DNA of 64,000 nt from Metallyticus violacea. Its lineage: Eukaryota; Arthropoda; Insecta; Mantodea; Metallyticidae. This document shows, piece by piece, positions 21,201-33,364 of this stretch. Position 1 is the stretch's first letter. Each line of letters starts with the position of its first letter. The stretch is from positions 111,383,869 through 111,447,868 of the forward strand of contig CM060843.1 in assembly GCA_030762175.1 (NCBI GenBank). Direction: 5' to 3'. A model generated the notes under the pieces. That model did no database searches, was not told the origin of the DNA, and was given only the letters and a program-made list of their open reading frames with translations. A program made the translations under genes and the position numbers.

Positions 21201-22680
21201 AACACCGAATGAGTTCATTATATAACACTGAGAATAAAGCCTCTATCGTTCCTTAATGATTTTATAATGCAGAGGCCAAATAGCCAGTTTCCAGATACAG
21301 GCCAAACTATCAGAAGAATGGCTTAAGTTGGAGAGTAAGCATTTCAAACTAAAAAGATACTTCTTAAGTGTGACACACCTCTTAATTAAAACGACGCTGT
21401 ACTAACAAACAGAATCCAATGCATGATTGACGTTTTAAACGCCACTATTTAATAACATATTGCGAAAACACTTAGAAATTAGGATATTGGACAAAATAAA
21501 AAAATAATAATGTACTCTAACTTTCTAAACATTCTTGAGCTATGCACTATTACAGCATTTGCACAATTTTCTTTAGCAGCATAGAAGGCCCGTTCTGATG
21601 AGAAGCTACACAACGAACCCGTTATGATCTTAAACTGCCGGATGGTGACGTGTTAACAACAGGTGGCAAGTTAATTACTTTCGTCCTCTACCCCACTCCC
21701 TATTGGTACAGCACACACTTGAAGCGTAAACACGAGAACATGTTACTGCAGTATGTCATGCCAAAATAATCAAATATTTCCTCTTCTAATTAGGATAGCC
21801 ATGTTCATAACCGGTTCATTACTAACTTTACCTTGCCTCGAGCCGTGTTGCCCAGAAATGCGGATAATTTCTACTAAACAGTGCGTCAGTTCGATTTACC
21901 TAAGCGCATTTTGCTGCAAAACACGCTAATCTTGTAGTTTGCGCGGGAATTCCGAATAGAGGAATAGATTTTATATTGCATTAAATTTCAGCCAAAAAGT
22001 GAAAAGAGAGTAATGTGGAATAATCGCCTATCTTGGAGCATGCTTGAAATTTGTCTTATAGCTACATTGATAAGAATGTGAGCATTCGTTTTTTCGCAAA
22101 GATTAGTTGTTGAATTTTTAGGATTTATTTCACAAAAATATATTTCATACTGCGTTATTCCAGTAGTTATTTGAAATCAGCAGTAAGATTTACTGTAATT
22201 TTTCTATTATCTAATATTGTAGTTTTTCCAAATCATTTATTTAACCATGAGTTTTATACAGGGACGTAACCCCGTGATTCGGGGCAGGGGCTTGGGTTCA
22301 GAAACTTATTCTATAATATAGATCTACATGAAGACAGTATTTCCATTTTTAATAACATGTTTCACCCATGGATACCAAGGGTACATTATTTACAGTTCTT
22401 ACAGAGTTCTGATTCTTTCATTAATCACTTTTCAGGCTATTTTTTTTTTCTTTCCGATGACGAAACGTTAAATAGTAATCCCCACCCCGCTCTACCAACA
22501 AGTGTTTAACACTTTCCGTCCTCGTCTCACACGAACTGTCAACTAGCATACACAACAATGAAGTCTATAGTGCCTGTCACGTGTATAATAATATTTTTAT
22601 AATTGTTTTAATATACATTTTAGAAAATGCGGAGATTAAATTAATATCGGAATTAAATACAATGTATTCATTATAATTAT
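21201..22680. other. Unassigned DNA
   Basis: Moderately AT-rich and without a recognised element. No coding motif is seen. Confidence 0.45.
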
Positions 22681-22742
22681 TACGGCATCCAGAAAGTAAG
22701 TCCCAATCGCGCCTAGAGATGGCACCGCTAGTCGGATAGGAA

Positions 22743-22754
22743 TGCGCATGCGCA
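22743..22754. promoter_or_regulatory. NRF1/EWG-type palindrome, left arm
   Basis: TGCGCATGCGCA, a perfect 12-bp palindrome identical to the consensus site of the NRF1 family (Erect wing in insects). It lies in the transposase leader of the left arm. Function is inference. Confidence 0.5.
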
Positions 22755-22944
22755 GGAATAGAGAGGAAGTATGTGGTAATAATGCAGTAAAATTTCAGCG
22801 TTGTGACGGCCGTGGTTACCGCGCTGTGCTAGGAGAAAATGGGTGCTCTTATATTGTCTCCCGCCAACTGCGAAGTTCGTGCAGTCATCCGAGGTTTGCA
22901 CGCTCAAAAGCAAAGTCCAGCAGAGATCCATCGCCAATTGTGTC

Positions 22945-23282
22945 AAGCTTCCGGGAGACAATTTCGTGCACAAGGGAGCGAGACATCTGGGGAATTGACA
23001 AGAGAGTTCTGAAATTGTGAAGCGCCGGTTCTGCTCAATTGCTTGCCGCACACTTTCCAACACTTCTGCCATCACCAGGGACGGTCGGCCACTACGGTCG
23101 TCGTCGTGAATATTGGTTCGTCCTTCAGTGAATTGCCTGTACCATCGTCTTACCATAATGTCGTGTCCATACACTCGACACAATTGGCGATGGATCTCTG
23201 CTGAACTTTGCTTTTGAGCGAGCAAACCTCGGATGACTGCACGAACCTCGCAGTTGGCGGGAGACAATATCAGAGCAGCCAT
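22945..23282 (-). pseudogene. Mariner transposase, N-terminal half only
   Basis: Starts at the ATG complementary to 23280-23282 (MAALILSPANCEVRAVIRGL). The first ~110 residues carry the paired helix-turn-helix DNA-binding region of mariner transposases: SSAEIHRQLCRVYG as the first helix-turn-helix, then WYRQFTEGR and the linker DDRSGRPS, then VRQAIEQNRRFTISEL as the second. After CQFP a one-base shift is needed to recover MSRSLVHEIVSRKL, which normally leads on toward the catalytic domain. Coding ends at the join to the inverted left arm near 22945; reading on gives the antisense of its own start, so the 184-codon frame that continues to 22728 is artificial past this point. The catalytic DDD domain is absent, so it cannot cut DNA, though it might still bind the terminal repeats if expressed. 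Confidence 0.88.
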
Positions 23283-23366
23283 TTTCTCCTAGCACAGCGC
23301 GGTAACCACGGCCGTCACAAGGCTGAAATTTTACTGCATTATTCCCACATACTTCCTCTCTACTCC

Positions 23367-23378
23367 TGCGCATGCGCA
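23367..23378. promoter_or_regulatory. NRF1/EWG-type palindrome, right arm
   Basis: The same perfect TGCGCATGCGCA palindrome in the right arm, about 85 bp upstream of the transposase ATG, where a promoter would be expected. Confidence 0.5.
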
Positions 23379-23746
23379 TTCCTATCCGACAAGTGGTTCC
23401 ATTTCCAGGCGCGATTGGGACTTACTTTCTGGATGGACCCCGTATATACAATTATCTTATTTTTATTGGTTTTGTTTAATGTGTATATGCATGAATGATT
23501 ATGAGAGTGCACAACTAGCATGCAAAGTAGCTATAACATACAGAAAATCAGTTTCTTCTTGAATGGCGTGTTAGGTGCTAGTGAATAAGTGAGGGCACTC
23601 GGAACATTTGGAAAATATGAATTTAAAAAATATAAATACTTAAGTGGAGTTCAAAAGCACAAGTTAGGTCGCGAAAGAGAAGAATTTGTGAGGAAGTTTA
23701 TAAAAGATGCATTTGTTTTATAAAAGTACAAGTGAGTTCACTTTTT

Positions 23747-23973
23747 AATAGCGTTTAAAGCCCGCTTTAAGTACTTAGGCATTATAGGCGGCGGACACTG
23801 ATGATGCATGAGATGAGGCTGAGAAAGGATTTTTTAAGGAATGAAAAGTTCCAAGCCTAAGTTTAGGGTATCTCCTCGATATATGCCATTTATGAGGACT
23901 GAGAAAAACTTGGAAAAAACTCTCAGTAAGGGAGGACGGTCCTGGTGGGAATCGAACTCCAGACCTCCCGCTC
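23747..23973 (-). mobile_element. SINE-B copy 5, 5'-truncated
   Basis: Minus-strand copy. The tail side, AGCGTTTAAAGCCCGC, starts at 23750 and the reversed B box, GAATCGAACTCC, lies at 23950-23961. Homology stops after CCTCCCGCTCA, so the outer ~50 bp with the A box are missing. Confidence 0.85.
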
Positions 23974-25843
23974 AGCTAAATTCCTAGAAAAATTTCGCTG
24001 CCCCAGCCATCAAAACTCAGCAACTTTACTGAAAAGTAAATGATCGAAAAAGTCAAAACACTTTGCGAATATTATGCTACCGATTTATCTTCTACTTTTC
24101 CTTAGCAATTGATTAGTTTTCGATGGAAGAGATTCATAAACGTTCAACAACAAAGTAACTGGCGGAATTTTTATTATGATTTTATTATTTGTTATTAGTA
24201 GAAGCAGTTACTCATATATTCCTTAATTTTCCGAAATATTTTGCTATAAAGGTTAAGGTAAATATTACATGAGCTTTCAATAAAAACAAACAAGAAGACC
24301 GAATACAAGAATGAGCCCAGCAGACTTAATTCCCAACCCAGAAGGCGACGTTATCTACTTAAATATTGAATCCTGTTCTTCTCACACAGTTAATTCAATT
24401 CAATATTATACGATAAAATACTAATATAAAAGTGCATATTAAAAATCTGAACCGGAAATTAAATCGAGCTAAATGAAATCTCAGCATGGACAACCAAAAT
24501 AAAAAGGTTCACTAAAAATAATCTTGTTGGCAAAACGCCAATAATATGTTTCTGAATTAAAATAAGAAAGCCGTTAATAACCCCTTACTCAAGAAATATT
24601 AATTAAAGCTCCCATACCATGAGATACAACAGTGATTTTATTTTGGAGAAGATTGCTTCTAAATCTAAAAACTCCTAAGGGATACAGACATTGCCTGAAG
24701 CGTTACCTCTCCCTTCACAGCCATTTAAGAAATTATCTAAAGGACTTAAGTGTCCCTATGGGTTAAACCCACTCGCAATGAAGGAAGACTATTTCGAAAC
24801 ATTAGAAACATAAACATGAAATAGGAAATATTACATTGTGGTTTTAGATGAAGTTGAACTAAAGGAAGAACTTCACTTCAATAATTCTACACTTAAATTG
24901 GTGATTTGGGCAACCTAGCATCTATATATTCAATTTGTTAGTTTATTTATGTATAACGGCATTAATATGATGTTGAACGATCTTTTTTATATGTAGAAAG
25001 CGTTGTGCACATGCTTTTTTTTTTTACTGTTTAATATTATTCTAATAACTTGGACAATTTGTATTAACTCTAACGCCTAAAAGACCGTATGAGTACATGA
25101 CAAATCTAGTAGCCCGGCTAGAATAGACAGCCGAGCTAGACACTAGCACCTGGCTGCAGCGTACAACCTTATGCCTTTACTATAACAGAACCATGTTTTT
25201 CATATACTAAGGTTTGTCGTGTCAAATATCGGGGAATATGTCCAGTAAGTTGAACGTTATGAGAAAAATCAGTAGCTAGAGAAACACCATCTAAAATGCT
25301 TTCGTTGCATTTAGTTTGATATTTTGGGAACTGTGATAGTTAACCTCTCGAGAAAGCTACTGGGAACTGAAGAAATACTTTGATAGGTGATAGTTAATAC
25401 AAAGCCGTTATTTTTCTGCAATTCTGTTTATGTATGGGGTGTATTGTAAACCGACAAACCTTGACCTTGGACCGGACAGCAAAACAAAGATTTTACTGTT
25501 AATAAATGTTTCATATGATGACCTTTCAAAAAGCTAGATGCCTTATGCATTCTTTAGTTGTAATGTTCGAAGTTCATTTTGTTACACGTCTTGGCCTAGT
25601 ACAATACTTGTTTACTAATATGACATAGTTTCTAGGTACTTAAATAAATGATTCCCAAGGAAGTGGGTTGGCAGAGGTGGTGCTACATAATTCACGTTTT
25701 TCTAATGTGTGTTATCTGGATTTTTGGTGTAGGGTTGAATACGTGACCTTATTTACTACAACCCCGTTGAAAGAAAAGAAATGCTGGTGGTCAGGATAGT
25801 TGAAGCAACAGGAAACAATAAATCTAACACATAACTGACCACT
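23974..25843. other. Unassigned AT-rich DNA
   Basis: No transposon motif or gene was recognised. A T-rich run lies at 25012-25025. Confidence 0.45.
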
Positions 25844-26979
25844 TATGAGGATAGGTCCATAAGTTTCCGGCCTCGCCGATAAGGAGTATCGCCTTCACAA
25901 AACCCTTATCTAATGTCATACCCTATCCATTAAGTAAACAAATGCAGCTGTAACTTCCGTTTCGCTGTGTTTAGTTGTTCAGACATAGTTGCATAAAGAA
26001 GGTTATGTTAGAAGATAGTGACATGTTTAAAATGGAGTATCGAGTTGTTATCAAGTTCTTCACAAAAGAAGGACATACTTCACATGAAATTAAACAGCGA
26101 TTGGACGGTGTATATGGGGAAGCATTCTCCGCATACTTGACCGTAAAAGAATGGGCCAAATTTTGTCGAATGAGTCGAAAAAGCATTGAAGACGAAGAGC
26201 GTGCAGGTCGGCCCTTGGAGGTGCTCACTTCTGAAAGCATTGCTCTTGTGGAAGGAGAAAATTAGGGAGACCGGTGCTTAAGGCTACAGAAACAGTAGTT
26301 GGCAACGAAGGAGAATTTCTGCAAAATATTGTTACAGGAGATAAAACTATGGTCCTCTACATTGTTCCCTTGTCCAAAGGAGAATCAATGTAGTGGCGTA
26401 ACCTGGCGAAGCAACGCCTCTAAAGTCCAAGATCACTCATTTAACCAAGAAGATCATGACCACAATCTCTTGGGACTGTGAAGGAATACTCTACATTGAC
26501 TTCAAGGAGAGGAACACCACAGTAAATGGGGAGTACTATGCTGACCTACTGCACAGAATACGTGCTTCCATCAAAGAGAAAAGGCGAGGAAAACTGAGTG
26601 GTGGTGTGCACCTTCTTCACGACAACGCGCCTTTGCACACAGCTATTGTTACAAAGGAAGCTTTGAAGAAAGATGGCTTCAAGGAGATCGACCATCCCCC
26701 TACATCCCAGCTCTAGATCCCAGTGACTATTGCCTCTTCTGAAGACTCAAGAAGGGCCTTCGAGGAAGGAAATTTAAGTGTAACGAAGAAGAGATGGTGT
26801 TTATGCCCATTTTGTGGACAAGACTTCTGTTTACTTGGGGTAGGGGGTTGAAATGTTCATTCAAAGGTGTGAGAAGTGTATTGCAATAAAGGGTAACTAT
26901 ATTGAAAAGTGAAATACAGTTTTTGTCTTTATCATACCTAGAAAATGATAGGTCGGAAACTTATGGCTCTATCCTCATA
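25844..26979 (+). mobile_element. Near full-length mariner (DD34D), broken
   Basis: A 1,132-bp element (25846-26977) flanked by TA at 25844-25845 and 26978-26979. Terminal repeats of about 28 bp match with a few differences: left TGAGGATAGGTCCATAAGTT, right (complemented) TGAGGATAGAGCCATAAGTT, then TCCG[GA]CCT. The size and TA duplication are those of a complete mariner. The transposase inside is described separately. It is a different subfamily from the fold-back element 2.4 kb to the left: terminal repeats and protein are unlike. Confidence 0.9.
26005..26800 (+). pseudogene. Mariner transposase, frameshifted
   Basis: The N-terminal domain (26032-26262) reads MEYRVVIKFFTKEGHTSHEI, a helix-turn-helix, then WAKFCRMSRKSIEDEERAGR with the DEERAGRP linker. 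An in-frame stop follows at 26263. The catalytic core is recoverable: IVTGDKTMV (first Asp, near 26320), then ISWDCEGILYIDF, LLHDNAPLHTA (second Asp, near 26620) and, after a one-base loss in a C run at 26696-26700, PALDPSDYCLF (third Asp). The second and third aspartates are 34 residues apart, giving DD34D, the signature of true mariners. RLKKGLRGRKFKCNEEEM follows. At least three stops or frameshifts make it inactive, but all three catalytic aspartates survive, which implies moderate age. Confidence 0.88.
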
Positions 26980-29900
26980 AGATTTGTGATAAGTCAACAG
27001 AGGTAATTTATAACCTATTTTATAAAATAATGTATTTATAAATGGTTTTTTAAGTTTGTCAAGGCAAATGGCTCACTTTGGTGATATGGTGTCTATGAAA
27101 AACAATGCTTTATAGTAAAATGTGGCATTAGAGAAAAATATTTCTTTTAGTTTTTCGTGCAAACTTTCATTGTTTGTCGGTTTATCTGGTATAGTTCATA
27201 TGCTTATCAAAGAGCCACTAAAGGTCAGTGCTAGTATTTTAAGATTTACTTTGAACTTTTTACTATAGATGCAAATTTTTCATTAAAAGATTACTAAAGC
27301 AATCAAATCGGACCTATTGGACAAATTGGTTTTGTCTTCGTTGCTGAATGCAATCTGTTTGGGCAGACAATCAGCTGGTACTGTACAAGTGCGAATTTAT
27401 TTACTTAGTACATGATTTTAACCGGGGCACTTGCTGCAAGCAAATGACGGTCTCCTGTTTTCGTACAATACAGAAGAATTCATCGGAAGATCAAACCTAC
27501 CAGGGAAATTAATCCATGCATAAATGCTCAGTAACATTGCAGAGGGATTATTTATCAAACGAAACTGACGTCAGGGATTCTGTAGATGAGTAACATTGAA
27601 AAGAATGAATATCAATGGAATAAATACTCATACTTTTAATATATAGAGCGTTATTGTTGCTCTATTGACGAAAGCGTGATATGAGTTTTTGTTTTGCAAC
27701 TTTAACATCCGGCGATATTATTACAGTCGATAAACATTTTGACCAGGCAAGAACTGTATTCAACAAGAATACAAAGGGGAAGGTGTGAAGCGCTACCGTG
27801 CAGCTGGAATATTCTAGTAGTGCGACCTTCTTATTCATGTTGTAATCCTGGAGTTCATTCAGCCCTAAAAGCAATGAACACCATGAAACTTCCACCGAGT
27901 ATAAAGAGGAGGAGAGGCGAGACTCGCCACACATCTCCGTCAGTGGTAATAAAACCCGAATGAGCTTATGTGGTCTTTGTTAGCGAGCCCTTTTATTTTA
28001 CATGTGTGTATCTCCTACATGCGAATCTTCAACTTTCAAACATGTATTAACTGTGCTGGGATGCTAAGGTGTTTTCTATCGCCTTTTAATAATATCAACT
28101 TTAAAATCTCAAATCATGTTAACACACACATCTTTAGTATGTCAACATGTGTTAACGCACCCAAAAATGTAGCATTTGGGTTTTAAATAAAATTAAGTAC
28201 AAGGGTGTTCAGTAACGAAGCTTAAATTATCCCTCAATGTTTAGTCCTTTTACATAATCATAAATCCATTTAATGCTGAAATCAATGTACGTGCAAGAGT
28301 ATCTTTATAGGCATTCATGACATTCACTGCAGATAAATTTGCATTTAAAGTATATTTAATTATTTCGTACAAAATATACCTCGACCACTTACAATGAGGA
28401 TGAGATCTGCCAACTATGATCTTCCTTAATAATGATGTCACTGTTTATTTTCAAGTTTGCTTCCTTTGTGTCTTCCACGAATATCCTTTAATTTGTTGGT
28501 CAGTTTTCCCTGTTAAACAGCTTGTCTTTAACAAACTACACTAGAGCGAATATCCAGACGTTTCACATGTTTTACAAGCAGAGAGATATATTTGATAGTG
28601 TTCTATGAGCAAATCGAAATATGATGAGAATTAAGTTAAAACATTGAGGACAAAGAAGCCGAAAGAAGGCAATGATTTGAGACGACACAATTTACTTAAA
28701 GTAAATGATATTTCCAAATGTCTACTCTAAAGTCATTTTCCCATGTCAAAACAAAGGGTCATCATGAAGTTCGACAATTGTTGGTGAAGGTCAAAATGTG
28801 CCCACTGGAGATCCAAAAATGCTAAGGTTGATTATTACAATTATAATAACCGTTGCAAGAATACTTGATGGAATTTTTCCTTATCACTTTTGTTTTTGCA
28901 AAAAGTTCACACAACTCAAATGAACACTTGTGTGAGTTATATTTGTGTACGAGTATTTTGCTCTAAAAGATTTCAACTTTTGATCTCGGTCTCCATTTGA
29001 AGAGCAAACATTTTTGTCCTGCAAAACCACATGGCATTCATTCCTCAGTTGTGAAAATTGGGTTTCCTACCTGGTGCACAAGCAAGTTACGTTATCACCA
29101 CTAGTGTACAGCGGAGGTAAATAGCCAATCTGACAAGGGAAATGAACCGAAAGGGAAAAATAGGCCACACCATATTGGTAAGATAGCGTATTATCTTGAA
29201 CTCATGTTGTTTGATTACTTGTTCACGACGAGGAATTGCATGCGGTTGCAATATGGCGTCATCATATTGCTTTTACCTCATTGTGGTTCATTTGTATTGC
29301 AAAATATGCACTTATGTAACATTAACACCAATATACCATAGCTAAATTACTTGATTTTCCAATTACAAGACCAGTTCATCCCCGAGTTTCAATTCTCTCA
29401 ACATTCTGCTGGTTTAAAGAGGTGAGCCGTGTGAAGAAACGCTTCAGCATCTAAGGGAGAAGGTATAGGCTATGAAATAGGCTTTGTTTACAATTTCCAA
29501 TAATTCATTTCGCTGCTTGTACACTCAAGGTTAATTCATAGAAAGATGCAGACAATACACATATTGGTTCTTGAGCACCTTACGCTGTACAAATGTTTTA
29601 CTTTTATGCTATTTTTATCCCTTCATAATTGCATTATGTTGATGCAGGTAGTTGGCAATGAAATTTATAAGAGTAATAAGCTTGTCTCTACCGGGCACGA
29701 TTTTTCTGCTAAATTTATAAAATTCTAAATTCAATTAATGCTCTCGTCACAGTTCAATGCAGTAGTGTTGTAGATGCAATTTAAAATAATCTGCAAACTA
29801 GTCATTTCTTAATCGAAAACGTGTTTTCAGAAGTCCAATTGACTTGACAAAGAACTTGTGTAGAACTGAACTTGAATGTTTTCTTCCACAATGAGGTCAT

Positions 29901-31849
29901 TTAAGTTATGGGCCGGAAGAACCCAGCTGCGCTCTTGGAAAACCATTCCTCAAAGTCGTATAATGCACATGCAGATTGAAGCTTATAATTAGTTTGAGGG
30001 GGCTTTGTAATCGAGTGGTTGTGCGTTCGTATGTTACTCGGTGATTTCATTATTTGTAAAATGTATGTTAATTATTTTTCGTTAGTTATACCAGTGCATA
30101 AATATAGTCTGAAAGAACGGGTGTTAAATTATGATACATATGTAAAAACGGATTCTTGCAAAAATTGATAGGTGACTCATAAGGAAATATCCTAGCACTC
30201 AGGTCCAGGTAGAAAAATGTTCAATTTTTTTAAAAAGCTACGTGAGATAGCAACTCTCAATCACAAGAAACGAGTTCCAAACCGCCATGTTCTCAGGGAA
30301 TTACACGAAACATAGGGATTTCCTACTAGATGGCAATGTATTGCAACTGAGGGACATCGTTTTCAGCATCTCTTATAACACAGGTTAGTACTTGCTGTTA
30401 TAAGTTTAAAATGTATAATACTTTAATGCTTTCAATAAAAATACAAAATAAATATAGTAACTATCCGCTCCCTTCATCTCTCTTTTTTCCGGTTGCAACG
30501 ACTGCACTTCCCCAGTAAGCAGTTGCGCTCAAGCGACCCGTATCTCAAATAAATTCATTGTATGAGCCGCGTAGTTGTATATACAAATTTGTCTTATAGA
30601 ACTTGATGAAAATGTCCATGGTTTAAGGAAGTTAGGCTAAATGCTTGCAAGTTGAATGTAGAAACGTTTACCCCGCTTTGATAAGTAATGTTTCGTGCAT
30701 ATTTAAGATAAAGTATAAAATGACTATATCTTTTTATCTTCATCTCTATCAAACAGTTTATAGGTGTAAATGAAAAGATTGTTTTAAACGCTGTTTCATA
30801 ATTGGAAGACGAATAATGAGATGTTAATATTTTATTTTATAATTCTTTAAAGTTATTGTGTATGATTGAGAAAATACAAAGCTCATTTTTATTAAATCTT
30901 CTCGTTTTATATACAAGTAGTTAATCAACTAATCCGACCTATACGGTTATATACGGACCTATATTATTCTCTATACGAATAATCTAGGTTATAAAATATT
31001 TAAAATTCTGAAATATCTAGTAACTGAAACATTTTCTAATTAAAATATAAGTAAACACCGTAAAATAGCGTGGTTTTAGGATTTTAAAATGTAAAAAGGA
31101 TTCTTCACCCAAAAGGCAAATTATATTTATAATTAAAAACATTTAATTATTTTTATGTAATAGAATAGAATATATTTGTCCTTAGTTGAAGTATTCATGT
31201 TACATTGTAGCGAAATATGTAATAATACATATAAAAAACGAACTTTTTATACTAACTTTTGCCATTTAGTAGCGGACTTGAAAAAATTTAATGATACATA
31301 CACTTTTATTACTGGCGTCTATTCAAACCATGAAATGATTTCACTTTCCGCCAAATCACTAATTAAGAAATAAAATGTAAACATGTGTACAAAAGAATTT
31401 GAAACTGGCTAATTAGTAATTAGTGTGCTGCATTTAGAAACCTCGTCCCTAATGACAGTATAAAGAAATATACTCTTTGTGCCTTGAAGAACTGCGATGT
31501 AAAATTGAATAAATATTCTTTTCTTCCTGTAGAAAAGTCAAGTTGCACAAATGAGTTAATTTCATTCGCTTTCAATTCCTAGAGTTTCCAATAAGCATTC
31601 GCTCCTGGAGGCAGAAACCACAGTAATGCCACTATTTTTCAAATAATATAATTCCTGCTTCTGACAAACTGAAGCGCCAATTTCTTTAATAGAAACGTTT
31701 ACCTCCTTTGTCTTCGTGAATTTTATCGTACCCTTGGACTATTAGAGGACAAGTACAGAAAATTAGAAGTGAACGACAACTTTTAGATAAATATTAGTCG
31801 TGCGCGTTAACTTTTTTTTGTATGCATTTACTTTATTTTGTAACTACTT
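26980..31849. other. Unassigned AT-rich DNA, nearly 5 kb
   Basis: No transposon motif, tRNA-like promoter with both boxes, or coding motif was recognised. Minor items: an inverted pair GTTAACACA / TGTGTTAAC near 28117-28157, a slightly GC-balanced patch at 27720-27960, an A-box-like TAATCGAGTGG at 30009 without a B box, and an acceptor-like ATTCTTTTCTTCCTGTAG ending near 31531 with no convincing exon after it. Confidence 0.45.
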
Positions 31850-32408
31850 TAAGTTATAAATCTTGTCCGCTCACGCGGTGTATTGTGTCTCGGTCCCGCA
31901 GACGACAGGTCACGTACTGCTCCGCTTCCTAATAAGAGTTAAATTATTCTCTTGGATCCTGGATATAAACAATGAGTCATTGTAAACCTACTGTATAAGT
32001 TTTAATTGTTGCATTGTTTTATGTTCAGTAAAAAGTGAAACTCTCACATGCAATGATAATTTTGGAAGTGCTTTTGTTAGCATAAGTTCCAGTTTAGCAC
32101 TAGTTTTTCTAGTTTTTCCTCAGTTAAAAATGTAAATTTTCGCTACTTTTTGCACTGAAACGGTAGATTCAAATTTGTGCGCATCATGTATTGAGTTCTG
32201 AAAAGAGGAAGTTGAACTGGAAATATTTCAATAAATTCAGCTTGTACCAGATGAAGTGGTTCGAATTTAAAATAACTTTTACACACAGAAATGCATTGTT
32301 TCTAAAGTTAAGTGCCAAACAGTGTTCGGAAATGAATGCTAACTGCCGTCAGACTGATAGGAAACAGTAGTTTCTTTTCCCGCTTGAGCGGTCAAGATTT
32401 ATAACTAA
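31850..32408. mobile_element. Harbinger-like miniature element, copy 2
   Basis: A 553-bp non-coding element (31853-32405) with terminal inverted repeats of about 28 bp: left GTTATAAATCTTGTCCGCTC, right (complemented) GTTATAAATCTTGACCGCTC, followed by A[CA]GCGG. It is flanked by TAA at 31850-31852 and 32406-32408. A 3-bp TAA/TTA target duplication is characteristic of the PIF/Harbinger superfamily. No transposase is encoded, so it is a MITE-type passenger. A diverged relative lies at 15893-16480. The superfamily call rests on the target duplication alone. Confidence 0.72.
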
Positions 32409-32668
32409 AGACCTATAGCTTTTACGCCAGTATTACTTTTAAAAAATAGAATGGGTTTGAGGCTCAATGTATGCTTACAGCCTATACTACATTTATACTT
32501 CGAAAACACTGATCTTAAAAAATTAAAAAATCTATTACAAGCAGTAAATTAATGGAATCTATAAGACTTTCCATGCCGAGTGCAGATATTTTTTATCCAG
32601 TTATTTCTTATATATCTGAATGTAGGAACTGTGTCAATTAAAAAAAATATGGTGTTGCAAACTCAACT

Positions 32669-32681
32669 GGGGGGGGGGGGG
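32669..32681. repeat. Poly(G) run, 13 nt
   Basis: An uninterrupted run of G, unusual in this AT-rich context. A similar G11 run lies at 5230-5240. Confidence 0.9.
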
Positions 32682-33091
32682 TACAAATATTCATTTCAGG
32701 TCGATTTACAAAATGAGATATGGTTATTTTGCTAATAGAATTAGTAAGTAATGATACAGATTACCTTTAGACCTAATTTCTAATCCTGCCATAAAATGTT
32801 TTGTCACATCAAATAATTTCTCTGCATTCACTATTACATACATCTTTAATTAGAATATTACCTCTGAATCAAATAATAAATACTGTTCTTGCAAGTATGA
32901 TATTATAATATGCCACATCAACATTATGGTTCATAACCATTTGAATAATAGGTCTTCATTTTGAGTAAACATGCATTTTATTTGCATTATGGCAATTTCC
33001 TCTGCAATTTGGGACACAAGATATTGCAACCATTGTGAAATTCAATGCACTACAACACAATATGTTTACACCAAATAATAGAATGATTAAT

Positions 33092-33364
33092 AGTGTTTAA
33101 TGCCCGTTTTTACTACTGAGGCACCACAGGCGAAGGACACTGATGATACATGAGATGAAATGATAAATTGATTAAGGGTTTATTTAAGGAAGGAAGCTCT
33201 CCAGGCCAAAGTTTAAGGTACCTCTCCGGCATTTACCATTTATGAGGACTGAGGAAAACCTGAAAAAAACCTCAGTCAAGGAGGACGGTCCTGGTGGGAT
33301 TCAAACACCAGACCTCCCGCTCACAAATCCGCGTCTTAACGACCTCGGCCAACCGTGGCGGTTA
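33092..33364 (-). mobile_element. SINE-B copy 6, full length, minus strand
   Basis: Tail side AATAGTGTTTAATGCCCG at the left; reversed B-box region GGGATTCAAACACCAGACC and reversed A-box region CTTAACGACCTCGGCCAAC at the right end. The body blocks are all present and close to the family consensus. Open frames across it are by-products. Confidence 0.9.

Larger units (their letters stand above)
22681..23444 (-). mobile_element. Fold-back mariner with two 5' ends
   Basis: A 760-bp element (22683-23442) is flanked by TA at 22681-22682 and 23443-23444, the mariner target duplication. Both ends carry the same terminal repeat in opposite orientation (CATCCAGAAAGTAAGTCCCA at the left; its complement at the right, with 4 extra bases). 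The homology goes far beyond a terminal repeat: 22683-22944 and 23177-23442 are inverted copies of about 260 bp that differ at about 8 positions over their inner 205 bp. Each arm is the 5' end of a mariner, including leader and transposase start. The 3' half of the transposase gene and the true 3' end are missing. Confidence 0.9.

Noticed and set aside
22728..22944. C-terminal part of the 184-codon mariner frame
   Set aside because: Past the internal join the frame reads the antisense of the other arm, so it is not transposase sequence.
30000..30050. tRNA-like TAATCGAGTGG head
   Set aside because: The would-be B box is too degenerate to support a SINE or tRNA.
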